The position numbers and the translations under genes were made by a program. From positions 1-53,967 of the forward strand of contig CAMOIJ010000015.1 in the NCBI GenBank assembly GCA_946615865.1: a stretch of DNA of 53,967 bases, read 5' to 3'. The notes under the pieces are model-generated. The model saw nothing but the letters and a program-made list of their open reading frames with translations, had not been told where the DNA came from and did not search any database. The DNA comes from an uncultured Lachnospiraceae bacterium. Its GTDB lineage: Bacteria; Bacillota; Clostridia; Lachnospirales; Lachnospiraceae. Numbering within the stretch: position 1 is the first letter of the stretch; each line of letters opens with the position of its first letter. Positions 31,000 to 40,614 of the stretch are shown in pieces.

Positions 31000-32616
31000 T
31001 CATTTCTTTTGATCTACTCTGTACTTCTCTATAAGTGCCTCAAGATCCTGTGAGAAGCGCTCCAGATCTTTGTTGGGAAGCCCCTGGCAGTTGTTGATAA
31101 AATCGAGGATCCTTCTGCCTGTGAATTTGAGTTTTGTGAAGGAACTGCTCACCATTCTGCCTGCCGTTGCATTACTGATCGGGATTCCAGACGTGATCAG
31201 TATAAATTTGCCGGCAGCAAGATCGTACCTCGTTCCGCTGTACGGTGCCGCCGATCTGAGCCCGCACTCCTCTGAAAGTGTCTTTGAGAACAGTTCAGCC
31301 ACCTGGTCCTCACCGTGAACGACAAAGACCTGGCGGGGCTTGTACTTAAAGGCTTCGATCCATTCTAAAAGCCCGAGTCTGTCGGCGTGTCCGGAAAGTC
31401 CCGGAAGGGTCTCTATTTTGGCCCTTACCGCCACATCCTCTCCGAAGATCTTGATCTCCTTCGCGCCGTCCTGGATCTTTCTTCCGGGTGATCCGACCGA
31501 CTGATATCCCACCATAAGGATCGTGGAGTCTTCCCTCCACAGATTGTATTTGAGGTGGTGCTTGATACGTCCCGCGTCGCACATGCCCGAGGCGCTGATG
31601 ATCACCTTGGGCTCTTCAATAAAGTTGATCGCCTTGGAATCGTCGGTAGTGATCGACAGATGCAGATTCGGGAAGCCGATCGGATTGATATCTTTTGCAA
31701 GAAGATCCAGCGCTTCGTCGTCATAGCACTCCTGTCCGCACTCGTAGAATATCTGCGTCGCCTCCACTGCGAGCGGACTGTCCACATAGACCGGGAAGTT
31801 CGGGAAATCCGGCACCATGTTTTTCTCTTTGATATGGCGGATATAGTAAAGCATGACCTGGGTCCTGCCGATCGCAAAGGCAGGGATCACGACGTTTCCG
31901 CCCCTGTGGAAGGTCTCGGAAATGATATCCGCAAGATCCTGTACCACATCTTCGTCGTCTTTCTCATGGATCCTGTCACCATAGGTGGATTCCATAACCA
32001 CATAGTCGGCTTCCGCTGTATATTCAGGGTCTTTGAGAAGCGGCTGCATCTTGTTCCCGATATCCCCGGAAAACACGATCTTCTTCTCCGTATTTCCTTC
32101 CTGCAGCCACAGCTCGATGCTCGCCGATCCCAAAAGATGACCTACGTCGGTAAAGCGGAAGCGGATTCCGTCATAAACCGTGAAGATCTTGCCATAGGGA
32201 TACTCCACGAAGAGTTTGGTCGTCTCAACGGCGTCCTCCATAGTATAGATCGGCTCATACCCCTCTCCGTCAATTTTTCTCTTTGCCTTCTTGTTGCGCC
32301 ACTGCGCCTCCATTTCCTGGATGTGCGCCGAATCCTTGAGCATGATATTGCAAAGGCTGGCGGTCGCTCTCGTCGAGATGATCTGTCCCCGGAATCCGTC
32401 GCGATACAGCTTCGGAAGCATTCCGGAGTGATCTATGTGCGCGTGAGTCAGGAAAACAAAGTCTATCTCCGTCGCGGGGACCGGCATATCCGCGTTTTCA
32501 AACCGGTCGATCCCCTGTTCCATGCCGCAGTCGACCAGGAATTTCTTCTTGCCGACCTGTAAATAGTGACAGCTTCCAGTCACCTCGTGATCAGCTCCCA
32601 AAAACATTAATTCCAT
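31000..32616 (-). CDS. Beta-CASP metallo-beta-lactamase RNA hydrolase
   Basis: 538-residue two-zinc nuclease-like enzyme. The MBL motifs are visible: motif 2 LTHAHIDHSGMLP (residues about 56-68), motif 3 DVGHLLGSASIEL and motif 4 VFSGDIG. The beta-CASP domain (about 245-385) includes GGNVVIPAFAIGRTQVMLYYI and ISASGMCDAGRIKHHLK. The C-terminal motif FVVHGEDQV marks the RNA-specificity segment. The layout is that of bacterial CPSF-like proteins. GGGAGGACC precedes the ATG. First gene of a probable operon with folA and the lipoprotein. Confidence 0.93.
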   Translation of the reverse strand: MELMFLGADHEVTGSCHYLQVGKKKFLVDCGMEQGIDRFENADMPVPATEIDFVFLTHAHIDHSGMLPKLYRDGFRGQIISTRATASLCNIMLKDSAHIQEMEAQWRNKKAKRKIDGEGYEPIYTMEDAVETTKLFVEYPYGKIFTVYDGIRFRFTDVGHLLGSASIELWLQEGNTEKKIVFSGDIGNKMQPLLKDPEYTAEADYVVMESTYGDRIHEKDDEDVVQDLADIISETFHRGGNVVIPAFAIGRTQVMLYYIRHIKEKNMVPDFPNFPVYVDSPLAVEATQIFYECGQECYDDEALDLLAKDINPIGFPNLHLSITTDDSKAINFIEEPKVIISASGMCDAGRIKHHLKYNLWREDSTILMVGYQSVGSPGRKIQDGAKEIKIFGEDVAVRAKIETLPGLSGHADRLGLLEWIEAFKYKPRQVFVVHGEDQVAELFSKTLSEECGLRSAAPYSGTRYDLAAGKFILITSGIPISNATAGRMVSSSFTKLKFTGRRILDFINNCQGLPNKDLERFSQDLEALIEKYRVDQKK

Positions 32617-32681
32617 AACCGGTCCTCCCTTTTTTTACTGCGCTTAACATTTGAGGTCATTTATTACAAGCGAACTGATAA

Positions 32682-33542
32682 TCAGGCTCCGAAGACCGCT
32701 CTGCGGATCAGGTACAGAAATATCAGATGACCCGGATAAAACAGATAGAAAACGTATTTGTTTTGTTTCCCTCTGTTTCCATTATAGCACCAGATGAGCC
32801 AAAATCCCGTTATCGCCAGAAGTTCGTTCTGGTTGTAACTCGTAAGCCACGCCCAGGCAGCCGCGATCGAATATTCCCTGTACCTGTAGAGAAGATACAG
32901 GAGCAGTATACATATGACGCCCCCGTATGAGTAGTCACAGCCGAACCACTTAGCCAGCCAGCAGATCCCAAAGCCTGCCGCCAGAGAAGGGATCATAAAC
33001 AGAATGACCCTGATCCATTTTTTGTCCAATCGGGGAGGCAGAGTGAGCACAGCTTTCTTTTCTCCCCTGTCTCCTTCTTCCGCTTCTATATAACTGCTCC
33101 TTCGGGCGGGCAGAAAATCGTTTACTTTGAAATAACCTGCCAGCGTCTCTACGATCCAGATCAGGATATATCCCGCTGCCAATGTAAAAATAGTGTCGGC
33201 GTGACGCTTTTGTGAATTTGGGAATACCAAAAGACAGAACGGCACCTGGGAGACCGCCGCGAAAACCAGCAGGCGGATCAGATACTTCCACCTGTTCCGA
33301 GTATAAAGAAACCCTTCCACAATGAGAAAACAGAATATCGGGAAAGCCAGCCTTCCTATGCCTCTGCCGATGGAATCCAGAGTCCTGCCCGCCTCAAAGG
33401 TGTTCATGATCCTGTGGCCCTGAGAGTCTCTCGCCACCTCCAGGAAACTGAGGGTCATGTGGTCGATGAACATCGCTATGATCGCGACCCTCTTCATCGT
33501 TCCCGCATCTATACCGCTCTTACTGATCTGCTGGTATATCAT
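32682..33542 (-). CDS. TraX-family membrane protein
   Basis: 286-residue polytopic protein with about eight helices. It has the TraX pattern: an early KRVAIIAMFIDHMTLSF segment (Ile-Asp-His core), RGIGRLAFPIFCFLIVEGFLYTRN and a C-terminal KYVFYLFYPGHLIFLYLIRR. F-plasmid TraX acetylates pilin; chromosomal relatives in Firmicutes are thought to be acyltransferase-like membrane enzymes. The start at 33542 overlaps the NHLP ABC gene by 23 bases and has GGAGGT 5 bases upstream; an earlier ATG lacks such a site. Coupling to the exporter suggests, but does not show, a role in modifying the exported product. Confidence 0.8.
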   Translation of the reverse strand: MIYQQISKSGIDAGTMKRVAIIAMFIDHMTLSFLEVARDSQGHRIMNTFEAGRTLDSIGRGIGRLAFPIFCFLIVEGFLYTRNRWKYLIRLLVFAAVSQVPFCLLVFPNSQKRHADTIFTLAAGYILIWIVETLAGYFKVNDFLPARRSSYIEAEEGDRGEKKAVLTLPPRLDKKWIRVILFMIPSLAAGFGICWLAKWFGCDYSYGGVICILLLYLLYRYREYSIAAAWAWLTSYNQNELLAITGFWLIWCYNGNRGKQNKYVFYLFYPGHLIFLYLIRRAVFGA

Positions 33543-35748
33543 AAGCGACCTCCGGCTTGTCGTCACCTGTGTCCAGTCTCTGCCTTTCCACCAGTTCCGC
33601 GAAGAAACCGTTTTCCGCGATCAGTTCGTCATAGGTGCCGTCTTCCGCTATTTTGCCGTTTCGAAGGACCAGGATCCTGTCGCAGGCCTGGATCGTCGAG
33701 AGTCTGTGCGCGATGACAAGCCTTGTACATTTATAGGAGTCAAGCGCTTCCGTGACTTTCTTCTGAGTCAGATTGTCGAGAGCGGAGGTCGCCTCGTCGA
33801 ATATAAGGACATTGGGCTTCGGCGCAATAGCTCTGGCGATCAGCAGTCTCTGCTTCTGTCCGCCTGAGATCCCGCCCTGTCCCTCGGAGATCATGGTCTG
33901 CATTCCCATTGGCATCTCCCGGATATCCGGCGCGATTCCTGCCGCTTCTGCCGCCTCCCAGGCGTCGTCCATCGTGAGCCGGGGGGCAGAAATAGTGATG
34001 TTCTCAAAAATACTGCCCATAAGGAGCTTCCCGTTCTGCATCACCACGCCGATATGTCTTCGCAGCGACCTAAGGTCAAGACTGTTGATATCTTTGCCGT
34101 CATAGAAGACAGCGCCCACTCTGGGCTTCTCAAATCCGAGAAGGATCCTCACCAGAGTAGACTTTCCGCAGCCCGTTTCTCCGACGATCGCTACATATTC
34201 TCCGGATTTGATCCTGATGCTCAGATCATCCAGGACGTCAGGCATTGTCTCGGAATAGCGGAAACTCACGTGGCTCAGCTCAATATTGCCGCCAAGCCTT
34301 GTTACGATCTGTCTGCCGCCTGTCACCTCCGGTTCCTGCTCAAGGATGGGAGTCACCATCTCGATAGTAGGGCGGATTCCCGCAATAATGAGGGCAATGG
34401 AAGAGATTTCCATAAACGCGGCAGAAATATAGCCATAGGAAGCAGTAAACGCTACGTAGTTGTCATAGGTGACGCCGCTTCCGATTGCCGCGCTGTACAT
34501 CACTACTGTTCCGATCAGGCTGATCGCCGCGCTGATCACCGAGTTCATCTTAATGATCATAGGCGGATTATACATGTACTCCGCTTCTTTCGAGTACAGC
34601 CTTGCCCAGCGCGCAAAGGCGCGTTTCTCAGCTCCGGCAAGCTTGATCTTCTGGATTCCTGTGATCATGGCATAGTTCATGCCGTTTTCCTGAGCGGCCA
34701 ACTTCATGGATTCTCTGGAGATTGCAGTATTGAGAAGCGTTGACACCACTGAAAACACCAGAGTGACCAGCGTGATGGTCAGTGCCGGCACCACAAGAGC
34801 CGGCGTATAGTGGAAAACCTGTACAATGTAAACCAGCGAGAACAGTGATGTCACTCCCGTCGAGAGGATCGCCGATGCAAGCTGTTTGCACAGTTCCGAT
34901 ATCGACTGCACCCTGGAATAGAGTTCGCCTGCGCTGAATTTGCGAAAAAACGAAGCGGGAAGCGAGAGGATCCTCATCATTACCGCCGCTTCGATCGCGA
35001 CAGACTGCTTGGTCTGGACTGCCTGCGTGATCATATTGGAGACTGTTCCGAACATGAGATGTCCGATCGAAACACTGATCATAAAGAAAGTCAGGGCCAG
35101 GAGCATATTCATCTCACCGCTCTTAAGGACTCTGCCGTATGCCAGTTTGGTCAGCATGGGCAGAATCGCCCCTATGCCGGTCAGGATCGCGCTGCTGACC
35201 AGGATCATCGCGTGGTCCGAAACAGACCTTGACAGCGCCATATAGAGCAGAAGGTCCTTAATGCCGAGTTTCTTCTGAGGGAAGGGTTTGTAGAAGCAAA
35301 GCCCTGTTTCCTCGAACAACTTCTGGGTGCTGTCATTGATCCTGCACTTTTTGAGCGTGACAGGATCCGTGAACTCATAACCATTGATCTTTCCGGGCAG
35401 CACTGCGACAGGAATGCTGCCTTCCTTATAGATCATAAGCATTGAACCGGCCGCATCCTTGTACCATCCGGGAGGGAGACTGACAGCCCTGCGCATAATG
35501 CCATGGGGCTCCAGCAGATAATCAAGCTGATCGTTTAGTTCCGTGATATCGTCAGGGATATCCCTGCTGCGGACGTTCATGCTCTGAAGAACAGCGTCGA
35601 TCGCGTTCTTCGTCCTGATCCGGTTGTTCTCCAGAGAGGCCTGCAGCTGCCGTCCCATGACGGACCCCGCCATGTCCAGAAAGGATTCCTCCAGCAGCAC
35701 TTCATCATTCAGTTTTCTCATACGGATCTGTTCGTCAAACCAACCCAT
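33520..35748 (-). CDS. NHLP-type bacteriocin export ABC transporter permease/ATPase
   Basis: 742-residue ABC half-transporter. An N-terminal cytoplasmic region (1-165) is followed by six helices (about 175-440) and an ATPase domain: Walker A GETGCGKSTLV, signature GISGGQKQRLLIARA, Walker B VLIFDEATSALD and switch AHRLST. The N-terminal region without peptidase matches the second transporter of NHLP (nitrile-hydratase-leader peptide) export systems. It would form a heterodimer with the peptidase-containing ABC 21 bases upstream. GAGGAG precedes the ATG. The cargo is a leader-bearing peptide by family; none is found nearby. Confidence 0.88.
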   Translation of the reverse strand: MGWFDEQIRMRKLNDEVLLEESFLDMAGSVMGRQLQASLENNRIRTKNAIDAVLQSMNVRSRDIPDDITELNDQLDYLLEPHGIMRRAVSLPPGWYKDAAGSMLMIYKEGSIPVAVLPGKINGYEFTDPVTLKKCRINDSTQKLFEETGLCFYKPFPQKKLGIKDLLLYMALSRSVSDHAMILVSSAILTGIGAILPMLTKLAYGRVLKSGEMNMLLALTFFMISVSIGHLMFGTVSNMITQAVQTKQSVAIEAAVMMRILSLPASFFRKFSAGELYSRVQSISELCKQLASAILSTGVTSLFSLVYIVQVFHYTPALVVPALTITLVTLVFSVVSTLLNTAISRESMKLAAQENGMNYAMITGIQKIKLAGAEKRAFARWARLYSKEAEYMYNPPMIIKMNSVISAAISLIGTVVMYSAAIGSGVTYDNYVAFTASYGYISAAFMEISSIALIIAGIRPTIEMVTPILEQEPEVTGGRQIVTRLGGNIELSHVSFRYSETMPDVLDDLSIRIKSGEYVAIVGETGCGKSTLVRILLGFEKPRVGAVFYDGKDINSLDLRSLRRHIGVVMQNGKLLMGSIFENITISAPRLTMDDAWEAAEAAGIAPDIREMPMGMQTMISEGQGGISGGQKQRLLIARAIAPKPNVLIFDEATSALDNLTQKKVTEALDSYKCTRLVIAHRLSTIQACDRILVLRNGKIAEDGTYDELIAENGFFAELVERQRLDTGDDKPEVAYDIPADQ

Positions 35749-35769
35749 ACTGTTTCTCTCCTCGCCGCC

Positions 35770-37962
35770 TTAATTGCTGCTTACCAGCTCCGTATACATT
35801 CCTCCGAGCGCGTAGAGCTCTTCGTGAGTTCCGCGTTCGGTCACAACGCCGTGGTCCATAACTATGATCTCATCACAATCTCTGATCGTGGAGAGCCTGT
35901 GCGCGATCACGATGCAGGTAACTCCCCTGTCTCTGATCGACTTCACGACATTGTATTCCGTCCTCGCGTCCAGCGCGGAGGTAGCCTCGTCCATGATCAC
36001 TATAGTAGGATCCTGTGCCAGTACCCTTGCGATCTCCAGTCTTTGCCGCTCTCCACCGGAGAAATCAGTGCCGTTTTCCCTGATCCTGTATTCGTAGCCT
36101 CCCTCGCGCTGCATGATCTTGTCGTGGATCTGCGCGTCGCGGGCTGCGAGTATCATTTCATAGTTCTCGATCGTGGTATCCCACATCTTGATATTGTTGG
36201 CTATAGTATCCTCGAACAGAGTGATATCCTGGTCCACAACAGCAAGTGATCCCCTGAATACGGCCTTATCGATCTCATTGATCGGTTTCCCGTCAAACAG
36301 GATCTCTCCCTCCCAGGGTTTATACAGCCCCGAGAGAAGCTTCGCCAGAGTGGATTTGCCGCTGCCGGAAGCACCGACGAAAGCAATGCTCTTTCCCGGC
36401 TCCAGTGTCATGTTGAAATCCTGGATCAGCGGCTTGCCAAGGGGGGCATAACCGAAGGTCACGTCCTTCATCTCTACACGTCCGGAAAGCTTGGCGAAGG
36501 AGACATCCGGTGTATCCGCGCTCACTTCATTGTCTGCAAGCTCATCCGTGCGATATTCCATCACATCCTCGATCCTCTCCATCTCCGTTCTGATCTCCTG
36601 GACAGTCTGCCCTGTCGTGATCAGCTGGGTGGCCGGAGCGAGAAACTGCTTCATGTATACCGCGAACTGGGTGATCATACCGGGTGTGAACTCTCCTCTC
36701 ATAGCAAGGCTTATACCCATGAAGAGGACGAGACAGTCCGTGACCTCTGATACGATCAAAGGAAGAAGCCCCAGATACTCGTCTGTCCTGGAGAATTTGA
36801 CATCCTGGTAATTGACGCTGGCCTGATAGCCCGCCCATCTCTCGAAAAAACCGGTCTCAGAACCGCTCGCCTTAATGGACTCGATCATCTCGATCCCGGC
36901 GATCGTGGTTCCCGTCAGTTTCCCGCTGTCGCGAACCTGTACTCTCGCGATATTGATCCTCTTATCCGATATGTATCTCGAAAACAGGCCGTTGAGCAGA
37001 ACAGAGAATATGCCGAGGATCGTCATCGGCAGACTCATTCTGATCATGATCACCAGATAGAAGAACATCATGGCCGTGTTGAGCGCCAGAGGCGCGAAAG
37101 TATTGACAAGGTTCGACGCGACCTCAGTGTTGGAATTCTGCCTGGACTGAATGTCGCCGGCCATTCTCTGGGAGAAGAACTCCATCGGAAGCCGGAGGAT
37201 CTTCCACATGAAGGAGGAACTGCTGACAATGGCAAGTTTACCGTTGATCCTCAGCGAGTACACGATGTTGATCCAGGAGACCGCGATCTGAAGCGCCGTG
37301 AACACCGACAAGAGCACAAGGAAGGGGAAGGCCCAGTCCGGATTCTTTCCCGTCAGCAGCCTGTCCATAAATACCTGGGTGAAACCGGGCGCAATAACTC
37401 CGCATAGGGAGGAGATGATCGTAGTCAGTACTACGAAAGCGATCGCCGGTCCGGCCCCCTTGAGTCGTTTTGAGGCAAAAGAGAGCACGCTCTTGGGCTT
37501 TCCTGACGGCACGAAATCTTCTCCGGGCGCAAACATCAGGCAGATCCCTGTAAAGGATTCGTCGAACTCCTCCATCGTCACTTCCACCCGTCCTCTCGCC
37601 GGATCGTTCAGGACCGCCTTGTTCCTCGTAAAGCCGTCCAGTACCACAAAGTGATTGAAATTCCAGTGGATGATACAGGGAAAAACAGCGTTGTCGATCA
37701 ACATCTGCGGCTCCAGTTTGTAGCCATCCGCCACAAGGCCGTAGTAACGCGCTGCCTTGAGCACATTTCCCGCATTGGAGCCGTCTCTTGAGACACCGCA
37801 GTCCACGCGGACTTTCTCCAGCGGTACCCACTTTTCATAATAAGCAAGAACCATGGTCAGGCATGCGGCTCCGCATTCCAGCGCCTCCATCTGCATGATG
37901 ACGGGAACCTTCGCCACACCCCTTTTCACAGGTTCTTTAACTTTTTTCGTCGTTGCATTCAT
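35770..37962 (-). CDS. NHLP-type export ABC transporter with C39 peptidase
   Basis: 730-residue peptidase-containing ABC transporter (PCAT). The C39 domain has QMEALECGAAC (catalytic Cys30), HWNFNHFVVLDG (His104) and LNDPARGR (Asp120), so it should cut leaders, usually after a double-Gly site. Six helices follow (about 170-440), then the ATPase: Walker A GASGSGKSTLA, signature FSGGERQRLEIARV, Walker B IVIMDEATSALD. First ABC subunit of the NHLP exporter, second gene of the operon. The start has only a weak AGAGG site. Confidence 0.92.
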   Translation of the reverse strand: MNATTKKVKEPVKRGVAKVPVIMQMEALECGAACLTMVLAYYEKWVPLEKVRVDCGVSRDGSNAGNVLKAARYYGLVADGYKLEPQMLIDNAVFPCIIHWNFNHFVVLDGFTRNKAVLNDPARGRVEVTMEEFDESFTGICLMFAPGEDFVPSGKPKSVLSFASKRLKGAGPAIAFVVLTTIISSLCGVIAPGFTQVFMDRLLTGKNPDWAFPFLVLLSVFTALQIAVSWINIVYSLRINGKLAIVSSSSFMWKILRLPMEFFSQRMAGDIQSRQNSNTEVASNLVNTFAPLALNTAMMFFYLVIMIRMSLPMTILGIFSVLLNGLFSRYISDKRINIARVQVRDSGKLTGTTIAGIEMIESIKASGSETGFFERWAGYQASVNYQDVKFSRTDEYLGLLPLIVSEVTDCLVLFMGISLAMRGEFTPGMITQFAVYMKQFLAPATQLITTGQTVQEIRTEMERIEDVMEYRTDELADNEVSADTPDVSFAKLSGRVEMKDVTFGYAPLGKPLIQDFNMTLEPGKSIAFVGASGSGKSTLAKLLSGLYKPWEGEILFDGKPINEIDKAVFRGSLAVVDQDITLFEDTIANNIKMWDTTIENYEMILAARDAQIHDKIMQREGGYEYRIRENGTDFSGGERQRLEIARVLAQDPTIVIMDEATSALDARTEYNVVKSIRDRGVTCIVIAHRLSTIRDCDEIIVMDHGVVTERGTHEELYALGGMYTELVSSN

Positions 37963-38032
37963 ATATTAAGCCTCTGCTGTCAATTTACGCCTGTCCGCAA
38001 AAGCCGGCCTTTCCTAAGGTCCCGCTTTATCC

Positions 38033-38509
38033 TCAGTTAGTCACAAACTTGATCGGATGAACGGATTCCACCGTTATACTGGACTCGTATACTCCGTCCG
38101 GGAGATCAATGTCCGCTGCTACCATATAGGTCCAGTCGCCCGACTTGAGTCCGGTAGCATCCAGGACGTACTCTCCGACTTCCTCGCTGACCTGCACAGG
38201 CTCCGGGGAGATCTCCCTCACCACTGTCTTGTGGCCGTTGACCGTGATCTCCATTCCCTCTTTTACCGAGGGGCGGTCGGATACCTTGACATAGATCACG
38301 AGATTCTCGTCTCTTACGACGCCAGCGCCGTTTACGGTCGTATAGATATTTCCGAAAATCGCCCATACGAGCGCCCCGACAAGGATCAGGATGATCGCTC
38401 CGAGCGCCATCCAGATCGAAGGGCTCGTCACATGAATATAATCGTTAAGTTTCTCCGGCGAAGTAATTCTCTCTACCGCTTTTTTTCTGAAAAGATCATT
38501 ATTTTCCAT
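38033..38509 (-). CDS. NHLP system HlyD-like secretion subunit, short form
   Basis: 158 residues: MENNDLFRKKAVERITSPEKL, a helix at about 35-58 (WMALGAIILILVGALVWAIFG) and a beta domain (YTTVNGAGVVRDENLVIYVK, then VKEGMEITVNGHKTVV and C-terminal strands). The FRKKALE-SPE-VTSP start is typical of NHLP secretion proteins, but those are usually far longer, with a coiled coil and lipoyl halves that are absent here. ATG at 38509 is preferred; an ATG at 38521 is an alternative. It heads the exporter operon. A membrane adaptor for the two ABC subunits is inferred. Confidence 0.75.
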   Translation of the reverse strand: MENNDLFRKKAVERITSPEKLNDYIHVTSPSIWMALGAIILILVGALVWAIFGNIYTTVNGAGVVRDENLVIYVKVSDRPSVKEGMEITVNGHKTVVREISPEPVQVSEEVGEYVLDATGLKSGDWTYMVAADIDLPDGVYESSITVESVHPIKFVTN

Positions 38510-38578
38510 ATTTGGCACCATCCCTGTCAGTTCTGATTTGCTTCCGATTCTGCTGTCCGGGCATAATTTCACATCATT

Positions 38579-38606
38579 ATTATACTGTAGTTTCCCGTAT
38601 CCGCAA
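38579..38606 (-). promoter_or_regulatory. Promoter of the NHLP exporter operon
   Basis: TTGCGG and TATAAT on the minus strand, 16-base spacer, about 70 bases before the first gene. Confidence 0.7.
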
Positions 38607-38634
38607 ACAAAGTTTCTGACTGCCCGGCGCGCAG

Positions 38635-38666
38635 CAAAAACCGCCGCATCAAAACTGATGCGGCGG
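38635..38666 (-). terminator. Terminator after STAS gene
   Basis: CCGCCGCATC, loop AGTTTT, GATGCGGCGG, then TTTTT on the minus strand. It separates the STAS gene from the NHLP exporter. Confidence 0.92.
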
Positions 38667-38690
38667 TCTCTTTCCACTCCCGTCTGATTC

Positions 38691-38984
38691 TTATTCGATC
38701 GTGATGATATCCGAGAACCCCGTAATATCAAAGATCTCTCTTACGTCGCTGCAGAGGTTGCGGACTGAAAACTTCCCGTCTCCCATAGCCTTTCTTGTTC
38801 CGAGAACAACACGCAGTCCTGCTGAGGAGATATATTCCAGGTTTTCAAAATCCAGGACCAGTTCCTCCAGGCCGTCCAAATTTTCCTTAATGACGTTTTC
38901 AAGTTCCGGTGTCGTCATTGTATCCAAGCGGCCTGAGACTGCCAGAATCAGCCGATTGCCTTCTCTTTTCTTCTCGATTGTCAT
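38691..38984 (-). CDS. STAS-domain anti-sigma-factor antagonist-like protein
   Basis: 97-residue single STAS domain, like SpoIIAA and RsbV. The segment LVLDFENLEYISSAGLRVVLGTRKAM (residues 43-68) contains the phosphorylatable Ser pair of the family (SSAGL). GAGGAGGTAAT precedes the ATG. It lies between the methionine importer and the NHLP exporter, with a strong terminator after it, so it is either monocistronic or the last gene of the met transcript. No partner kinase or phosphatase is in the window. STAS genes sit next to NHLP loci in other Lachnospiraceae as I recall; that linkage is unverified. Confidence 0.92.
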   Translation of the reverse strand: MTIEKKREGNRLILAVSGRLDTMTTPELENVIKENLDGLEELVLDFENLEYISSAGLRVVLGTRKAMGDGKFSVRNLCSDVREIFDITGFSDIITIE

Positions 38985-39023
38985 TATTACCTCCTCAGTA
39001 CTAACCGTGCTGCGATCTGTAGA

Positions 39024-39890
39024 TCATTCCTCAAAGGCGATCACAGCGCCATCATAATTATCAGCGATAAACTTCTTGATGTCTTCAGACTTAAGAACCT
39101 CTACAAGAGCCTTGATCCCCTCGTTCTCCTCATTACCTGCCTTCACGGCGATAACATTTACATATGTCGCGGCCGCTTCGGAATCCGGCAGCTCGTAGGA
39201 AAGCGCATCCTTCGCTGCAATAAGTCCCGCCTGAAGCGCGTAGTTGCCGTTCATAACTGAATATGCAACTTCATCCTTGACGTGAGGGATCTGGGCTGCT
39301 TCCAGTTCCTTGATCTCCACATTGTGGGGATTCTCGGCTATATCCTGCTTGGTCGCCGTGATACCGGCGCCGTCCTTAAGTTTTATTATACCATTGTCCT
39401 GCAGTAAGAGAAGAGCTCTTGCTTCATTTGTTGTATCATTTGGCACTGCAATTACATCTCCCTCGCCGATCTCCTCAAGGGTTTTCTTGGTTCCGGGGTA
39501 GATTCCCAGCGGTTCGTAGTGGATCTTGCCCGCTACCACAAGGTCTGTGCCCTTCTCTTCATTAAAGCTCTCAAGGTAAGGCACGTGCTGGAAGTAGTTG
39601 CAATCGATCTCGCCGCTGTTAACAACCTCGTTGGGCTGTACATAATCCTCAAATACCTTTATATCCAGCTCATATCCTTTCTCAGCAAGGAGGGGCTTTG
39701 CAGCCTCAAGGATCTCCGAATGCGGTGTAGGGCTTGCTGCAACGGTGATCGTCTTGCTCTCTTCGCTGCCGCCCGCGGCCGCTGCCTGATCGCCGGATGC
39801 GGATGTCGAAGCACCTGATCCGCCGCATCCCGCAAGGAGTGCTGCTGACAGAATTGCTGCTGTGATTACTGATACAAATCTCTTTTTCAT
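39024..39890 (-). CDS. metQ: Methionine ABC transporter substrate-binding lipoprotein
   Basis: 288-residue NlpA/MetQ lipoprotein: signal peptide with lipobox LLAGC (Cys21), a Ser/Gly/Ala linker, then the two-lobe binding fold. Typical segments are ITVAASPTPHSEILEAAKP, DCNYFQHVPYLESF, PNDTTNEARALLLLQ and NGNYALQAGL. ATG at 39890 follows AGGAG; a longer frame lacks one. Binds methionine (usually L and sometimes D) outside the cell and hands it to MetNI. Last gene of metNIQ. Confidence 0.93.
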   Translation of the reverse strand: MKKRFVSVITAAILSAALLAGCGGSGASTSASGDQAAAAGGSEESKTITVAASPTPHSEILEAAKPLLAEKGYELDIKVFEDYVQPNEVVNSGEIDCNYFQHVPYLESFNEEKGTDLVVAGKIHYEPLGIYPGTKKTLEEIGEGDVIAVPNDTTNEARALLLLQDNGIIKLKDGAGITATKQDIAENPHNVEIKELEAAQIPHVKDEVAYSVMNGNYALQAGLIAAKDALSYELPDSEAAATYVNVIAVKAGNEENEGIKALVEVLKSEDIKKFIADNYDGAVIAFEE

Positions 39891-39951
39891 CTTTTCTCCT
39901 CTCCCGAGCAAAATACCTGCTCTGACGGTTTCATTACTACTATAATAGCCC

Positions 39952-40614
39952 TCAGGCCTTCCTTCTGTCCAGTCGGGATGCAAGTCTCATTCCCGCAAAT
40001 TGGAAAACCTGAACTATCGCCACCAGCAGAATGACCGTCACGATCATTATATTAAACTGATAGCGGTAGTAACCATACTGAATGGCAACATCTCCGAGTC
40101 CGCCTCCGCCGACGGTTCCCGCCATAGCCGAATAGCCGAGGATCGTCGCAAAGGAAATCGTTACGCCGATGATCAGGGAAATCCTTGCCTCTACTAAAAG
40201 CACTTTGGTGATGATCGTCATCGTGTCGGCGCCCATCGCCTGGGCCGCCTCGATCACGCCGTGATCCACTTCTTTTAAAGAGGACTCCACCATTCTCGCG
40301 ATAAAGGGCGCAGCCGATACTACTAACGGCACAATAGTCGCAGTGGAACCGTAGCTCTTTCCTACGATCAGCCTGGTCAGCGGTATGATCAGGATCAAAA
40401 GGATCAGGAAAGGAATGCTCCTCATGATATTGGTAATGACGTCGAGCACCCGGTAGATCACTTTGTTGGGCCTTATGCCCTCTGCATCTGTCACCGCTAG
40501 GACAATGCCCCAGGGCAGTCCCAGCACATATCCGAACAGTGTAGAAAAACCGGCCATATACAGAGTATTGATCGTCTCTTTGCCGATCATCGCCCATGTC
40601 TCAGGACTGAGCAT
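39952..40614 (-). CDS. metI: Methionine ABC transporter permease
   Basis: 220-residue permease with five helices. It shows MetI signatures: NTLYMAGFSTLFGYVLGLPWG and AAPFIARMVESSLKEVDHGVIEAAQAMGAD (the EAA loop that docks the ATPase). Overlaps metN by 14 bases, so translation is coupled. Member of the MetNIQ importer. Confidence 0.95.
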   Translation of the reverse strand: MLSPETWAMIGKETINTLYMAGFSTLFGYVLGLPWGIVLAVTDAEGIRPNKVIYRVLDVITNIMRSIPFLILLILIIPLTRLIVGKSYGSTATIVPLVVSAAPFIARMVESSLKEVDHGVIEAAQAMGADTMTIITKVLLVEARISLIIGVTISFATILGYSAMAGTVGGGGLGDVAIQYGYYRYQFNIMIVTVILLVAIVQVFQFAGMRLASRLDRRKA

